A stretch of DNA of 64,000 nt, taken from Crocodylus rhombifer (lineage: Eukaryota > Chordata > Crocodylia > Crocodylidae). The stretch covers positions 85,001 through 149,000 of the forward strand of contig JAVSML010025176.1 of the NCBI GenBank assembly GCA_038503035.1. Reading direction: 5' to 3'. Both the position numbers and the translations under genes were made by a program. Position 1 is the stretch's first letter; every line of letters begins with the position of its first letter. The notes under the pieces are model-generated. The model did not search any database, had not been told where the DNA came from, and worked only from the letters and a program-made list of their open reading frames with translations. Shown piece after piece: positions 23,346 through 36,485 of this stretch.

Positions 23346-25770
23346 AAAATGAGACTGTCCTCCTTTTCCTTGCTTTTTCTTGGACTTACACTTGGGTACA
23401 CACTTATGTAGCTACATATATTCCTGGCCAGTGCACATGCCTGGCCCATGCATGCCTACACCTTCATAGTGCAGGGGTAAAAGAACTGCAATCTGTGCAC
23501 AAGTGACCCAAATGCCACTCACATAGCTAGAAAACTGCCATTTTGCTAGGTATGCAAAGGGAAACAGCTCCTTTGTGACAAACCCTGTGCTGCTAAATGT
23601 TGGGGTGACCCTGATGCCCAACCTTCTCCCCTTTGTTCTGCTGGGTGTCTTATGGGATAGATCAGATCTTGCTCCTCATCCCTAGCCATCTCAATTTCCC
23701 TCACCCCAGACTAGGCCTTTGCAACTCCAGTAGAGGAAGCTCTGCCACTCTTTGGGGTTATCATCCTGGGTTTGAGAAAAAAAAAGAAAAAAATGCAAAC
23801 CCTCCCCTTTCCAAGGGAGAGAAATGCCTGAAGCATCAATTGCTTTGTGATCACACTTGCCACAGACAATCAGAAAGGCAAAAAAAAAAGGAAAAAGGTT
23901 TTATTACAGAAAAGATAAAACATACATGGGAAAGCAACTATAGTTCAAGAGCCAGTTGAGAGAAAGATGAAAGGTTAAAAATACAAGATCTCACCCTGCT
24001 TCTCTAACTAGAAACAGCTCCAGAGTAACTCCTTGTAACAAGTGATTTCCCTGCAGATGGCTTTTCTTGACTAGTGTTTTGCTCAGTCACGGACTCCCTC
24101 AGCTTGCCCTAGCTGAACCCTAGATGGATTCCCCAAGTTTGGGAGCGTCTAGTCTTTGTACCAGCTCAGAAGCTGTGGCCAGAAAACATCCCTCTTCCCT
24201 AAGGATTTCCTGAACTTACTCTGTTCTAAGGCACAAAAGTCTATACTTTCCAAATCTGCCTTTTGTTTCTAAGGAGAATGAATATTAGGTAGATCAGTTT
24301 TCCCTCCCCACCAGTTGGGACTTGATTGAAGTTGTATGCTTCCTTGCATCACTTCTGGCTTTTGGGCCAATTTATTTAGCCATTGTTTTAGTCATTGGAA
24401 GAAGCTTTAGGCAATGCAAAAACATGAACTTCTCTGAAGTGGAACAGCTATTGCTTCTCAAACAGCCATCATTGTCACTCTGGGCTAGCTACTGGGGTCT
24501 TCTTGGGTGTGAGAAGAGCTGGCTAAGCCACCTGGCCATTTGCAGCTACAGCAACTATTGTCTTTTAACCTGCACATGCCTAGCCAAGATGCATACCAAC
24601 TGGATCTCCCTAGGGCGTGTACTACATACATTACTTGATTATTTTCCAGTTGCATCACGAAATTGCAAACATATATTTATATCAAATACTATAATATGTA
24701 CTATAATATATACAGATATAACAATGACAAAACTGAACACAGCTTCACACAAGCTACAAATAGAGTCCAAACAGCATAGAAGAACTAATTTGGAAGAATA
24801 TCAAAGGCACCTTGGTTTTGGGGTGAATTCCTCACATCTTCCTTAGGCAACTAGTGTGTGAAATAGGATTTAACCCCTTGTGCATAAGAGGGTCCATAAC
24901 TTTTGGAGCAGGATTATTCTGATTTGCTGCATGTGATGTTCCAGATTCCAGTTAAATACCTACAGGAATTATTTGGATCTGGCCTTCTGGGAGTTTTTTT
25001 TCCTCTGGACAATTCCTTTGCACCTGATGAGCAAAGCATATGAAAGCAGACAAGGCCCTGAAGTTTTAGGTGATTTTTTAAGCTTCTCAGCAAAAAAAAA
25101 ATAGGTCCTAGAAAATAAGTATTGAAATTTTAATTTCATAAATGTTCTATGGATAAGCAGTGTAGTGAATAGAAGATGGACTGATTCATTCATAGTAACC
25201 CATGCAGGTGAACAGCTATGTCGCTATGTTCTATACTAGCTATAATTTCCTCAAGACTGGAATTTTCCTGTACAAATATAATCTGTGGTTGTAGCCAGCT
25301 GGAAGGAGATGTAGGTGTAGACTACCAAGTCCACATCATTGCCCAGTTGTGTAGCCATGTGGCACTACTGCTGAGAATTCAGTGTCAATGACAAATCCAG
25401 CTGCATTCCTAAATTAACAACTTGCAGGTATGTCTTTAGCTATAAGCTCTGTCAAAGACTACTACTTTGCTTACCAGCCACAGTTGCAGAGTCAGATGAA
25501 CTTCACTTTGGTAAGTGAGGAAGAGTGGATTCCAGAGGCTAATCAAGCATTTGATGACTGATGAAAAAGATGTTATAAAATAAGTGCCCCCTACTTAAAT
25601 CAACAGTCCCCAGTGCAAGTCATTTTTCACTGGAATAAGTTGACATTTACGTTAATGTGACGCAATTTCATTTGCAATAACGACAGGAATAAAAGTTGTC
25701 TTTTCCCCCAAACAACCCCACTTTATTTTACAAATGCAGCAAACTATATATGCAGGAATTACTTCATTTA
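23346..25770. other. Spacer, no gene recognised
   Basis: A 174-codon open frame (24322-24846) has no recognisable domain and reads like chance sequence. Poly-A-rich patches lie near 23780 and 23880. No transposon ends were seen. Confidence 0.35.
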
Positions 25771-25774
25771 CCAA

Positions 25775-26045
25775 GCTCACTCCCAAGCCACAGCCCCACC
25801 AGCCCTGCTGCTACCCCTCACTCCTGAGCCACGGTACTCTGCATCCTGCCAGGGTGTGCAAGGAACCCTCCCTCCCCAGGCTCCAACCCCACCACACTCA
25901 CTCACAGCTCCCCACACCTTCACAAATAACACCCTCACACACTTCAAAAACAGTATCTCATGATTTACATGCCAAATATCTTGGTTTTTAAGAGCTTGTC
26001 TCAGATTTTTGACACAGTGGGGTTGGCAATACTGCAAGCAAGTTT
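25775..26045. repeat. Fragments of GC-rich repeat and 'tctcatgat' repeat
   Basis: 25775-25900 resembles the interior of the element at 22.13-22.32 kb ('cagccccaccagccctgctgctacccctcactcc'-like order). 25935-26040 ('tctcatgattta', 'ttttaagagcttgtctcag', 'ggggttggcaata') looks like the end of another sauropsid interspersed repeat. Confidence 0.4.
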
Positions 26046-26746
26046 CCCCCAACTGCACCATCCCCCTTAAAAAAAAACCCCATGGCTCCATGCTGAGCAC
26101 GGAGCTCCCAGAAAGTGAGACCATGCAACAAGGTTACATGATCTCTCTGCAATTAAATGCTGAGAGGGCTGTTCTCAGCATGGAAGTTGTAGGGGCAGGG
26201 AATGGGGAGACCATTAGAGATTTGGTGGAAGGGAAGGGGTAAAGTGGTTGGAACATGTGTATCCTAGGATGCTGGAGGAATGAAAGTAAGATGTTTTTAT
26301 TTCCCCAGGGCAGCCATATAATACCCTGGAACATCCTGGGGAAAACAGATCAAAGATAAACCTCAGCTGTAGTGGAATATCTTTGAAACATTTAGAAGAT
26401 ATTTATGATGGTTTAATATCCTTTCACTAATGACTGCTATTGTTTTAAATGTCTTTTTGAAGTTTTTAAGGTAATTTTTTTGACGTTTTTACCTAGGATT
26501 TTGGTTAAGTTACTCTGGTTTTCAGCTGTACATCATGTCTGTTCCTGGTTTAAATCTGTGTAAAGGCTGGTTAAACAAGTATAAATATACTGTGTGTCTG
26601 TGCCTTTACACTTGAGAAAAGTGAAACTGGATGTATAATTGAATCTACAATGACCATAGGTAATCAAGACTTGGATTGTACAAACTATCCAAATACGGCA
26701 CTGTGAACAACTTAGTGCACAGAGCTGCTTAACTAGTTCTGCAGTA
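26046..26746. other. AT-rich spacer, nothing recognised
   Basis: No feature is recognised in this interval. Confidence 0.3.
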
Positions 26747-26749
26747 AAT

Positions 26750-27075
26750 GTCTCTGCATCTACATGTGCACCCCTATTAGGGTGCACTAAACTAATAAAC
26801 AGTGGAGCATTGTAGTACTTGTATCTTTTTTTCATGTGCAGCAGCACACATGTAGATGCTGCCTAGCTGGCTGGAGTATGAGGGTTAGACCTGTGCTGAA
26901 ACTCCCTCTTGCCCCAGCCAGGCTCCCCACAGCACACTGAGCCTGATCAGAGCAGCCCTGGGCTGCTACCAGCTGCGGTTGCTCCAGCCAGGCTCAATAT
27001 ACTGCGCATGAATAAACTCCAGAGCAATAATCCAGAGTTTATTCATGCACATTAATTGCATGAGTAGACACGCCC
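26750..27075. mobile_element. Harbinger-like MITE
   Basis: Left 'gcatctacatgtgcacc' and right 'gcatgagtagacacgccc' are inverted-end modules of the window's Harbinger family. Internal 'aataaactcc...ggagtttatt' forms an inverted pair at about 27008-27046. 'CAGTAA' appears outside both ends but may be chance. Confidence 0.5.
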
Positions 27076-27116
27076 AGTAACATCAGTATTTAGCATTGTT
27101 TTATTAATCATTACAG

Positions 27117-27190
27117 GCTTGATCCAAAATCCACTGAAGTTAATGAAAAGACTCCCAATGATAAGTAGTCTTTACTGACTTGAGACTGAG
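27117..27190. repeat. CAATGG-type dyad repeat copy
   Basis: 'gcttgatccaaaatccactgaag' continuing to 'tgacttgagactgag' follows the self-complementary 'gatcc..cc(a)ttgaagt..aatgg' pattern of a dispersed sauropsid foldback repeat. Other copies are at 33722, 48797 and 62892. Confidence 0.4.
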
Positions 27191-30100
27191 TTAGTATTAT
27201 AATGATATCAAAGTTCCAATATTGGATGCAGCTTTATTTATAGAAAGCATGTTATATGAAATATTATTTAATAATTAATTCCTCTGCAGTGGAAATCTGT
27301 ATGTGATCAAGCATGAAGCAGCTTCTGATTGTTTTATGGCCTTTTTCTTATTTAATTCAAGTTTACTTCAAAATATTACAATTATTTTATCTTAAATATG
27401 GCCATTATTTTGGAATACTCTTTTCATAGACATTAGTCTTACAAAGCTTTTAGTACAGTGAGCATTTTTATGTTTCCAATATTACTATCTATCCAAGGTG
27501 TGGTTTTGTTAAAAGTGGAGGATTTTCTGTTACACAGGGGTGGAAATATTTAGTTTCGCTCTCCTCTCTTAGAAAACAAACCACATCCCCCAAAAAAGTG
27601 TTTCACACAGAATTTATACATGATAAGAAATTCATTCCACAGGTGGAGTAAGACCTTTAAAAGACCTTTATCTACCTCACAGAATAAATTTGATATGCCT
27701 TACAAACCATTATGTGAACCTTTCCTCTCTGTGCATGCAGATATAACTATCTCCTCTCCTAAGTGCTAACACTGTAATTTCCATTCAGATGATGAATTTG
27801 TGGAGGAAAACCAGTTTATTGTACTGTATTTGTATATGATTACATATTACATTGTAAAAAGTTAACATTTATTTAGCTTCTTCTAATAATCTTTCTCAAA
27901 ATCTAATAAATATTAGTAGCTTAAAAACATGTTTGTTCTACTAGATCCCTTCAGTAGGGCTGTGCTTCCTGCTGGGGGTGCTGATGAGACTGTCTGAGGA
28001 GCCCAGTTGAATGATCATTTACACTCACAGTACAGGATATAACGTAAGATGGCTGCACTCTAAGAACATTTTGGTTTATACAAGTTTGCTATTTTTGACA
28101 TTAGGATGCTTAGCTTTATATGCACGAGGCATATAAAGGGGTGTCAAAAATCCAGCCTGATGCTGGCCCTGGAGCTGACCCACATGACAAACATGTTTGA
28201 TCAGCCCTGTGCCACATGCAGTGCCCACTCCAGCTGTTCTGATGCAAATTTGGACCATAAAATTTTACATAAAAACAGCTACAACATTCTATTTAGAAAT
28301 GATCAAAAAGACAATTTAACAGAGCAGTTTTCCTTTGTGAAGGAATGCAAGGTGGGAAACCAGAATATTTATAGATTTCATATCTGTGCTGGCACAATGA
28401 AGACAAAGGAAATAGATATGCAGTTTTCAAGTCAAGCTTTTCATATAATAATTATGTACGAAATATTTTTATATACTGAATCTGACCTATTTTATAACCC
28501 AGGCAGGAGAAATTCCCAACTCATTGTTGCTTACTAAGTTGCCGTATGTTTTACTAAACCAAAGATTCCGATGAGTCAAATGTATAAGATAAGACTCACC
28601 ATGTGGTCATGATACGATTTTTTTTTTTCTTAATTGCTTTAACTTTTAAACTTATCCTATCTAGATGAGAATTATTTTTGGTCATTTTACTGATGAATTT
28701 GAGATATTGGGAGCTCTATTTTCCAATGCAGGTAACTATCTGAGGTGCCTCCATTTTTATGTGACCTGCTTGAGAAACCTTAAGGAGGTATATTTTTCAG
28801 AAATTGCAGAGCACCTTTCCTGCGAATATTAGGCCCTTTTCAGGCATCTCAAACTGGAAACCGGTAATAGAGGCACCCCAAAATCTCATCACTTTGGAAA
28901 ATTCCGGTGCATTCCAAATATGTTAATAATGGAAAGTTACATTTTCCCATCTTTACACCAGACAAATCAATTGCCTTCCACCCCCTGGGCTAAGGAGAAA
29001 GATGTGTTGAAGGGACTAGAACATTAGGGGTGTGGTTCAGCCAAACTGCTGTGTGTAATCTTCTGCTCTACTGTAACAGTGGTAGGAGTTCAAGTGGGCT
29101 TGCTACTGCTCTAAATTCAACCAGGCCTGGATAGCCAAGGATAAGGGAATGCAATTAGTTCTGCATTGTACGATGCACCACATGCAAACTCAGGGTCAAA
29201 ATAGAGAAGGCCTGAACAAACCCTTGGATGACTGTAACAATGGTGAGCTCCATGGTTCTGTTCAACTGAATGTTTTCAGATACCATGGCATATTATATGG
29301 TCTGATTGTTTTTATCTTTGTTCTTATATGGAGTTGTGGTTAATGGAGAAAATCATATAAACCTCTATTTTACTATTTCAATATTGCTACAGGTTCATTC
29401 CTCCCAGACTTCAGACACAAACAACCAAAAATATGTGCTGTCTATACAACAAAAAAACAAAATTAAAATACACTTTTAGTGGACTACATTGACAACTAGC
29501 TAGTCTCTCCAAAAATATAGTGGCTCTCAAACCATCTCCATTCATTTAATTTAAAAAATGATTGTGTTGGATTTGATTTGCCACACTGTATTATATCAGC
29601 ATTTATATTGAATTATTTTATTTGAGAAACTTCAGTTCTCATGGGATACTGAGGGCCTGATTCCTTTCTCTCTCAAACCAATCAAGAGTAATTTCAAGTT
29701 AATGGAGTTACACAAAATAAAACTAGCTTGTGAGAAAAGAATCAACCTTGATTCTCTACAATACATACGGTATTAGTCAGTCTGACTTCTTGAAACCTTT
29801 CTGTACAGCTCTGCCAAAACTCTTCAGTTCTAACTTAGCATCCTAGTGATTTTCTGATATAAAATAATATCCACTGAGACAATAGAGCTCATTTCACTTA
29901 ATGTATGACCTAACCCAGATGAGAACTCATGTATCGAACAAAGGACTTTGCCACCTAAGCCTCTGCATTATTTTGTAACATACACCCATATTAACTGAGC
30001 ACCACCTCCACATTGTAGCTAGCTGCTAGGCTGGCTAAGCCACTTACCACTGCAGTGATACACACTTAAAAAGGCTCCTTTGTCATGTGTCCACCTTTTC

Positions 30101-30335
30101 AAGCAAGCAGGGAATGAGACAAAGAACAAGTTTTCTTTGAGTATTTCCATTTGGGAATAAAGTGATAAAGCATTTTTCCCTGTGTTATTTCCAATTGGAA
30201 ATACCACAAGGAAGCATGTTTCTCATTATATTTCCTATTTGCTCAAGTACATTTCCATGCCAAGGGAACAGTTGAATCAAAACACAGGCAATGCCCAAGA
30301 GTTTTGATGAAGGCAGGAAAGGCAAGTTAGAAAGT
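27191..30335. other. AT-rich spacer, nothing recognised
   Basis: No coding region or classifiable repeat, apart from a weak dyad-repeat-like patch near 29650-29725. The 143-codon frame at 28106-28537 has no recognisable domain. Confidence 0.35.
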
Positions 30336-30336
30336 G

Positions 30337-30341
<5 letters not shown>

Positions 30342-30375
<34 letters not shown>
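30342..30375. repeat. (CT)n microsatellite
   Basis: Uninterrupted CT run of about 17 units in a longer pyrimidine tract. Confidence 0.9.
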
Positions 30376-30377
<2 letters not shown>

Positions 30378-31824
30378 TTCCCACCCTCTCCTCCCCCCAC
30401 TCGTTAACCAAATAGGTGAAACATTTGGTTCAGTATAAAAATAGAATTATGGTTTGGGATGCCTCCCTGATGGTTTAATCCTTCTTGCTGACAACAGCTC
30501 TGCAGCTAATTTTTTAAAATAGGAAATTCATATACTTCCTGGTATCACTTATGAAATGGCAAGTCCAGACTGCCGAAGAACGCTGATAGGATGCTGGTTG
30601 CCATTAGCTCCATCCACAAAACTCTGTTGATGCTTGAATCTGACTCCATACTTCTATTACGCTTTCCTCTTCTCCCCATTCAATCAATACTGTTTCTTTG
30701 CAGAAAAAATATGTACTATACAATTCCCTTTTACCTTTGCACCAAGTGAGAGCTCTTTGTGCGCCATTACTTTTTTTGTTCTCAAGGGCTAGGCCTGACC
30801 TATATACAACTCCTAGGTCCAGTGTTTACCTGCACACTGGGAATTAAAAAATGACACCTGAGCGTCTCTTTCCTGTGGGCATCATTTCAGGTACACTAAC
30901 ATCACAAGAACTATTACTGTGATGCTATTTGCAACATATTTTTTTGTGATATATTGTCAACTCCATTGACCATGTCTGCATGCATATGCTCTGTCTAGTC
31001 AAACTATTTAGACACAACTCAGAAGATGTGATCACATTTAAGAGATCTATGGTCCCAGCTAGGCATTGTAACAATAAAGTACTATCTTCAGAAAAGACGG
31101 TGCTTATGCTTGCTACCCATCTAAATCCATTTTTGGCACCTGTGCCTCAGCAAGGCATTTACATTACCTAGTAAGCAGGCATAATGTTGTCCTAACACAT
31201 GATCATGAGTGCAGGCAGCCAAGAGATCATGCACTGTGTGAGCATGAAAGTATATTTTTGAGGGCAAGATTTCTAACCAGAAATGTCAAAATTACTGTCC
31301 ATTCTGAGCCTTTGTGTTGATAGTTAAAGGGATGTATGCGTTTATCACTTCAGTTCATATCTGGATTAACTTCAAAAATAAAAAAGGCTTCTACTGCCAC
31401 AGAAGGCAAGTTTTTAGCTCTGTTTAATCAGGATTTGTGTTCTATTGGTGGGGAGGAAGAGGAAAGGAAGAAAGGACAGAATGCTCTGTTTTATGAAGAT
31501 CATTAAGTGATTTCTATGTCATAAGGACTTATGTTATATCTTTTTTTATACTGATGATAATGTTTGGAACTTGTAATGGATTTTTTCATATTTTTCTCTT
31601 TCACATTCCCCAGTGATATATAGGGTAGGGTTATTAAACTGGTAGAATGGAGAGCCATCTTTTCTTTTCACACCTATATCATACTCTATGTGACAATTTA
31701 TTGTCCCCAGGATGTTATATTTGGACATTGTTATAGTCACTTTTTTTCTTTGTCAGCCACTTTGTTATAACAACAATAATATACTATAATATATTTACAG
31801 AAGGATAAGGATTCTTTATCCTTC
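30376..31824. other. AT-rich spacer, nothing recognised
   Basis: No feature is recognised in this interval. Confidence 0.3.
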
Positions 31825-31950
31825 TTTACAGATGTGAAAACTGAGGCACAAAGAGGAATTATTAAACACAGTTATCTGAGTTAGGTAGGGATGGAACTTG
31901 GTAGCCCAAGAGGCTTCTTTTAGCCCAGTGTCCTTTAAAACCTGCTTAGA
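31825..31950 (+). mobile_element. MIR-like SINE
   Basis: 'ttacagatgtgaaaactgag' followed by 'gcacaaagagg' is the conserved core/3' part of MIR-type SINEs. The rest is diverged. It abuts the next MITE. Confidence 0.6.
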
Positions 31951-31956
31951 TTCTTA

Positions 31957-32523
31957 GGCCCCTGCAGACATGCAAGTAAAAGCATGATGGGGTCTGATAA
32001 ATGATGCCCACAACTGTGCTGCCTGCCCTGTCACATGCATTGAGGGAGGTGCGATTGTGGGATTGAGCATCAGATCCCATCATGCCTTATTGCCAGTGCA
32101 AGGGGAGCCCAGGATCATGATGGCCCATGATCATGATGACAAGTAGCAAGCTCCTGTGGCTGGGAGCCCCATCAGCTGATGGGGCTCCCATCCACAGAGG
32201 CGTACCCCATGCCCTGAGGCTGGTAGACATCAATTGATGGGGCTCCCATCCATGGGGGTGCACCATGCTCTCCTGCAAGTGGAAACCCTATCAACTGATC
32301 TGGGCTCTTAGCCATGGGGGTGCACCATATGTCCCACGGCTAGAAGCCTCTACCTGGCCACGGATTCAATTAATGGCATGATAGCAACATATTTTGTGTG
32401 ATAACTTTGTGATTTATTACTTATTTTATCACACCATTATTTGCATTAATGTATAGCCAGTGACAACTTAAGACGTGATTAACAGGTCAATCACATCTTA
32501 AGGATAACATGTGCCAAGGGGCC
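31957..32523. mobile_element. Harbinger-type MITE containing a minisatellite, 567 bp
   Basis: Ends GGCCCCTGCAGACATG (left) and, complemented, GGCCCCTTGGCACATG (right) form inverted repeats. They are flanked by TTA at 31954-31956 and 32524-32526, the size and type of duplication usual for PIF/Harbinger elements. The centre carries about three and a half diverged units of roughly 60 bp (32159-32360), each containing a 'gggctcccatccatgg'-like core. Confidence 0.7.
32161..32190. repeat. Perfect 30-bp palindrome
   Basis: TGGGAGCCCCATCAG (32161-32175) is followed directly by its exact complement to 32190. It lies in the first minisatellite unit. The later units have lost the symmetry. Confidence 0.85.
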
Positions 32524-32526
32524 TTA

Positions 32527-33719
32527 AAGTCAGATTATATCACAGATAAAAATAGAAGCCAATTTCTTTACTCTCAGTATTCTGCTATAAGTAATTCTTT
32601 AATTAAAGGGGCTCATACATTGAGTGAAAAAAATCAGACTTAATAACAAATCAGATAATGGCCTGTTTGTAAATTTTACACTGTGTACTTTGCATCGCAT
32701 TTGTATACCATTTACTGATAAAAATAAGTATGTAGTAAAAATATCCACATTTTAGAATTCAGGAAGTAAAACAAAATGAAAATCCTTATAATGTAATAAG
32801 TCATGGGGGAACTGGACACCAAAGAAGATTGCCAGGTGAATGGAGATTAAGCTGATCAATCAAGAGGGTAAGGCTCTTCCCTTTTGTCTTAGAAAGTACA
32901 CTTATTAGGCAATTTTCTGGCCTAGAGAAGAGAATCAGATCCTTCTTAGGACAGAATGACAAGCAATGTCCAAGTTATAACCATTTTTGTGAAGAAAACA
33001 TAGATATTTTCCTTTTTTCCTCTTACAGGATTTAAGAATGACCCTCTAATAATTTCTATCTTTGTGCTTCATTTTGAGCCATTTTGTCTAGATAGAGTGT
33101 GCTGTGTTTGCAAATATGAGTTAGAGGAGAACTATGCTTTAGTGCTGTTTAATATCTAAACTGTGATATTAACTTTCCTCTGTGTTGGCAAAATTCAACT
33201 CTTGATTCAACATGGACAGATCTCAATAAAGTCAATGATGTGTATGTATCTACTTAGGGGGAGATTTGGGGCCTTTAAAACTTTCTCTAGCCATTTGCTG
33301 GTTAAATCTTTTCTATCCCAGAAGTAGTAAGTAGCTACTGTTGAAGACATGAAGAGACCATTGTATGAAATAGCTAATTTTTAAGTTGTTGTCAGGTTAA
33401 AGGAACAGAACTCAATTCCTTAATCAAAGACTACATATATCATCTATTCAATGCACTTGAAGTTGAGTAAGTCCTTTCCAATGTGTGAAAAGTCATCTTT
33501 CATAGAGGCATTAGTATAAAAGAGATACCTGGTTAGTGATAATTATACTCGCAAAGAAAGGATCATCATAAAAAAGGCTTTTGTTTCTTCACATGAATTG
33601 TTTCATGGGATAGACCATTATTAATAAAATAATGCTGTGATAAAATGACAATGAGTTAATATGAATTTGCAGCTATTTTGAGCTTTTGCAGATTTTTCTA
33701 TCATTTAAAAGCATGTATA
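32527..33719. other. AT-rich spacer, nothing recognised
   Basis: No feature is recognised in this interval. Confidence 0.3.
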
Positions 33720-33721
33720 AA

Positions 33722-33768
33722 AGCCCAATGGAGTTTTTCCATTGACCTTAATGGACTTTGAATCAGGT
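33722..33768. repeat. CAATGG-type dyad repeat copy
   Basis: 'cccaatggagtttttccattg' followed by 'ccttaatgg' has the alternating CAATGG/CCATTG pattern of the dyad repeat family. Confidence 0.4.
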
Positions 33769-33819
33769 ATTACATAATAAGTCAGTTCAGGATGATTCGT
33801 GTGTTGTATTCAAAACATA

Positions 33820-34468
33820 CCAATGCGACGAAGCAATAGGCAGAGCCAACCACATCCTGTCATGCATCAACAGGGGCATCACTAACAGGTCCAGAGAGGT
33901 CTTGCTCCCCCTCTATGCAGCGCTGGTCAGGCTGCAGCTGGAGTACTGTGTCCAGTTCTGGGTGCCGCACTTCAAGAAGGACGTGGGGAACCTGGAGAGG
34001 GTCCAGAGGAGGCCACTCGTATGGTTGGGGTCCTCCGTGGCCAGCCCTATGAGGAGAGGCTGAGCGACCTGAATCTCTTCAGTCTCCACAAGAGGAGACT
34101 GAGGGGGGATCTTGTGGCTGCCTACAACCTTATCAGGGGCCACCAGCAGGGACTCAGGGAAAGTCTGTTCACCAGGGTCCCCTTGGAGTCACTAGGAACA
34201 ATGGTCACAAGCTGAGGGAGGATAGGTTTAGGTTAGATATTAGGAAGAACTACTTCACTGTAAGGGTGGCCAGAGCCCGGAATAGGCTTCCCAGAGAGGC
34301 AGTGCTCTCACCTTCCCTGGAAATCTTCAAGAGGAGACTGGATAGGCACCTGGCTGGGGTCTTATGACCCCTCCCACCTCCAGTGCTCCTTCCTGCCCAT
34401 GGCAGGGAGTCGGACTAGATGATCTGTCTAGGTCACTTCCCACTCATTGAGTCTATGATTCTATGATT
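33820..34468 (+). mobile_element. CR1 LINE, 5'-truncated (3' third only)
   Basis: CR1 is a non-LTR retrotransposon whose ORF2 encodes an endonuclease and reverse transcriptase. This copy keeps only the region after the RT catalytic core: 'SREVLLPLYAALVRLQLEYC' in the frame at 33758-34063. It then moves into other frames for '[20 protein letters not shown]' (34021-34215) and the C-terminal '[17 protein letters not shown]'-like part. The 3' UTR ends in 'gtctatgattctatgatt' at about 34468. Frameshifts and the missing catalytic core make it inactive. Confidence 0.85.
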
Positions 34469-35179
34469 CATACACCTCATAAAATGTCTGAAAGACTTCA
34501 TCTTGAATACAAAAATCTTCATGTCTGAGGGTGTGTCTACACATGGTATTAATGTACATTAGACTTATTGCACAGTAAAATACTGCATAGAAGCCAGCCC
34601 TGGTAAGGTGTCTACGTGTGCAGCCTCTTAGGAGTGGATTTGGTTCTTATGGGAGTAGGCTGATCCAGGCCTCCTGCTGCCCTCCTCTGTACCCTTGCAG
34701 CATCCAGAGGGAGCTGGGGCCTCCAGCCATAGCTGCCTAGGTGCCAGGCACCCTCTTTAAATGGCAGCCCCTCACAGTGTTCCCTGGCCACATGCTTTTC
34801 TGGCCTGGAGCAGTCTTCAGCCTGCTGCCACAGCCCTCTATGACATTGTCTTCATAGTCTGTGGCCAAAATGTAATGGGTGCTCCACACCCAGACCCCAG
34901 CAGTAATGACCAGTGCTGCAGGCTTCTGTTTGCCACCATGCTTGCCATGCTTCACAGCAGCAGTGATCGCTGCCTGGCCTAGGTCAGCCTAAACCCTGTC
35001 CGCCCCTCTGTGCTATGCAGCTGTGTAGCCAGGCTCACAGCCCCACCTGTGGCCTGCTGCTCCCCCAGCTGTCACCTGTTCACCCCTGGGCTGCCTTCTG
35101 GACCCTGGCAGGGATGCTGATGAAGCCCACATGGATACTGCCACAGGTGCTGTCCATGAGTTCCTGGGGCTCCAGCCCT

Positions 35180-36040
35180 GCTGCTTGTGGGCCCACCCGG
35201 GTAGCCAGGACTGGTGGTTCCGTGTCATCCAGCACATCTAGGATAATGAGGTGGACTCCTTCTGGATGACCTGGGCCACATTCCAGGAGCTACTTGACTA
35301 GCTCTGCCTGCATCTAGAGGGGCACCTACCACCATGCTGGGCCACACTGTGCTCTGAATCAATGACCCCGTGGAGGTGGTGGCAGGATTCTGAGCTCTGG
35401 GCTTTCAGCAGTGTATCAGGGCCCTGAATGGGACCCATATCCCTGGCACATGCCCACCCTGAGTAGACTGCCCCATACTACAGAGGCAGGTCTTCCACTT
35501 GGCTATGCTTCAAGGTGTGGTGGGCTACCAGGGAGCCTTCACAAAGCTCAGCACTGGCTGGGCTGGCAGCACCCAAGATGCCAGGTCTTCTGGAACTCCA
35601 CCCTGCCAGCCCTAGAATGTGGGCACTTTGTGCCAGACCTGCAGCTGGACAATGTGACTGTCCCACCCCTCCTCATCAGGGACCCTGTCTACCCACTGCT
35701 GCCATAGTTCATGTGGCCCTAGACCAGCCAGCTCAACCCATGCCAGGACCATTTCAACAAGTGTCTGGGCCCAAGTAGCATACTGGTAGAGTGCGCTTTC
35801 AGCTGCCTGAATGGATGCTGGTGCACCCTCACTGCCAGCCTTGAGGTCACCGAGGCCAGCATCCTCCAGGTCATAATCACAGCTCTGTTTGCTGCATAAC
35901 ATCTGTAAGGCCTGTGGGGAGCTCTTCTGTGAGGTATGGGCATAGGAGGCACAGTGCTCAGAAGACACGTGGCAATACGAGTGCCAGCTGCAGTTGCAGT
36001 GGCAGTGATGGGACCCCCTCACCAGCAAGACCCTGGGCAA
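35180..36040 (+). pseudogene. Harbinger (PIF-type) DDE transposase, heavily decayed
   Basis: Homology to the better copy at 58.9-60.4 kb is seen in changing frames. A 'FWMTWATFQELLD' segment corresponds to 'AFQLTWAIFWDLLQQL'. 'ALNGTHIPGTC' at about 35420 corresponds to 'ALDGTHIPVTY'. A later segment resembles 'WAGSTQDARSSGTP', the region holding the second catalytic Asp. The C-terminal 'NICKACGELFCEVW' matches 'NTVCEAWREWFHEAW'. The first catalytic Asp is replaced by Asn here, and there are several stops and frameshifts. It is non-functional, and the start cannot be assigned. Confidence 0.5.
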
Positions 36041-36485
36041 GCCTCACACCTGAAAGTGCATTGTAGAGCACTTGTCTGGCTGCCCAGCTATGGACCCCTG
36101 GCCCACAGCACACCCCCAACACCACACTCACTGTGGATAGTTCCCAGCAACAGTCTGTATTTCTCTCCTCAACCAGACTTCCTACCATCCTCTCTTCCCA
36201 ACAAGAGACCCCACAACCAACCCTGCCACCCACCACCAATAAAGCACTCTCTTCCCCATGCAAATTATATACATTGTATTGTGTGCCCCTCTGGGGGGGA
36301 AGGGGGTGAGACAGTGGGGTGGAGGCACCCATGGGGAGGATTCCAGGGACAGGAACCCAGCACCCTGACCTCTGGCTACACTACAGTGGGTGCAGACACT
36401 GTAGTGTAGCCGGCAGGCTGGGGGCTTACCTGAGGGTGAGGGCATATGCTGTTCTGGCTGCACTGCCAGCTCCCGCTGCCCCTCA

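Noticed and set aside
24322..24846. 174-codon open frame on plus
   Set aside because: No recognisable domain, no homologue among the repeats here, and no support from splice sites or composition. It is most likely chance.
28106..28537. 143-codon open frame on plus
   Set aside because: No recognisable motif, and the interval is AT-rich spacer.
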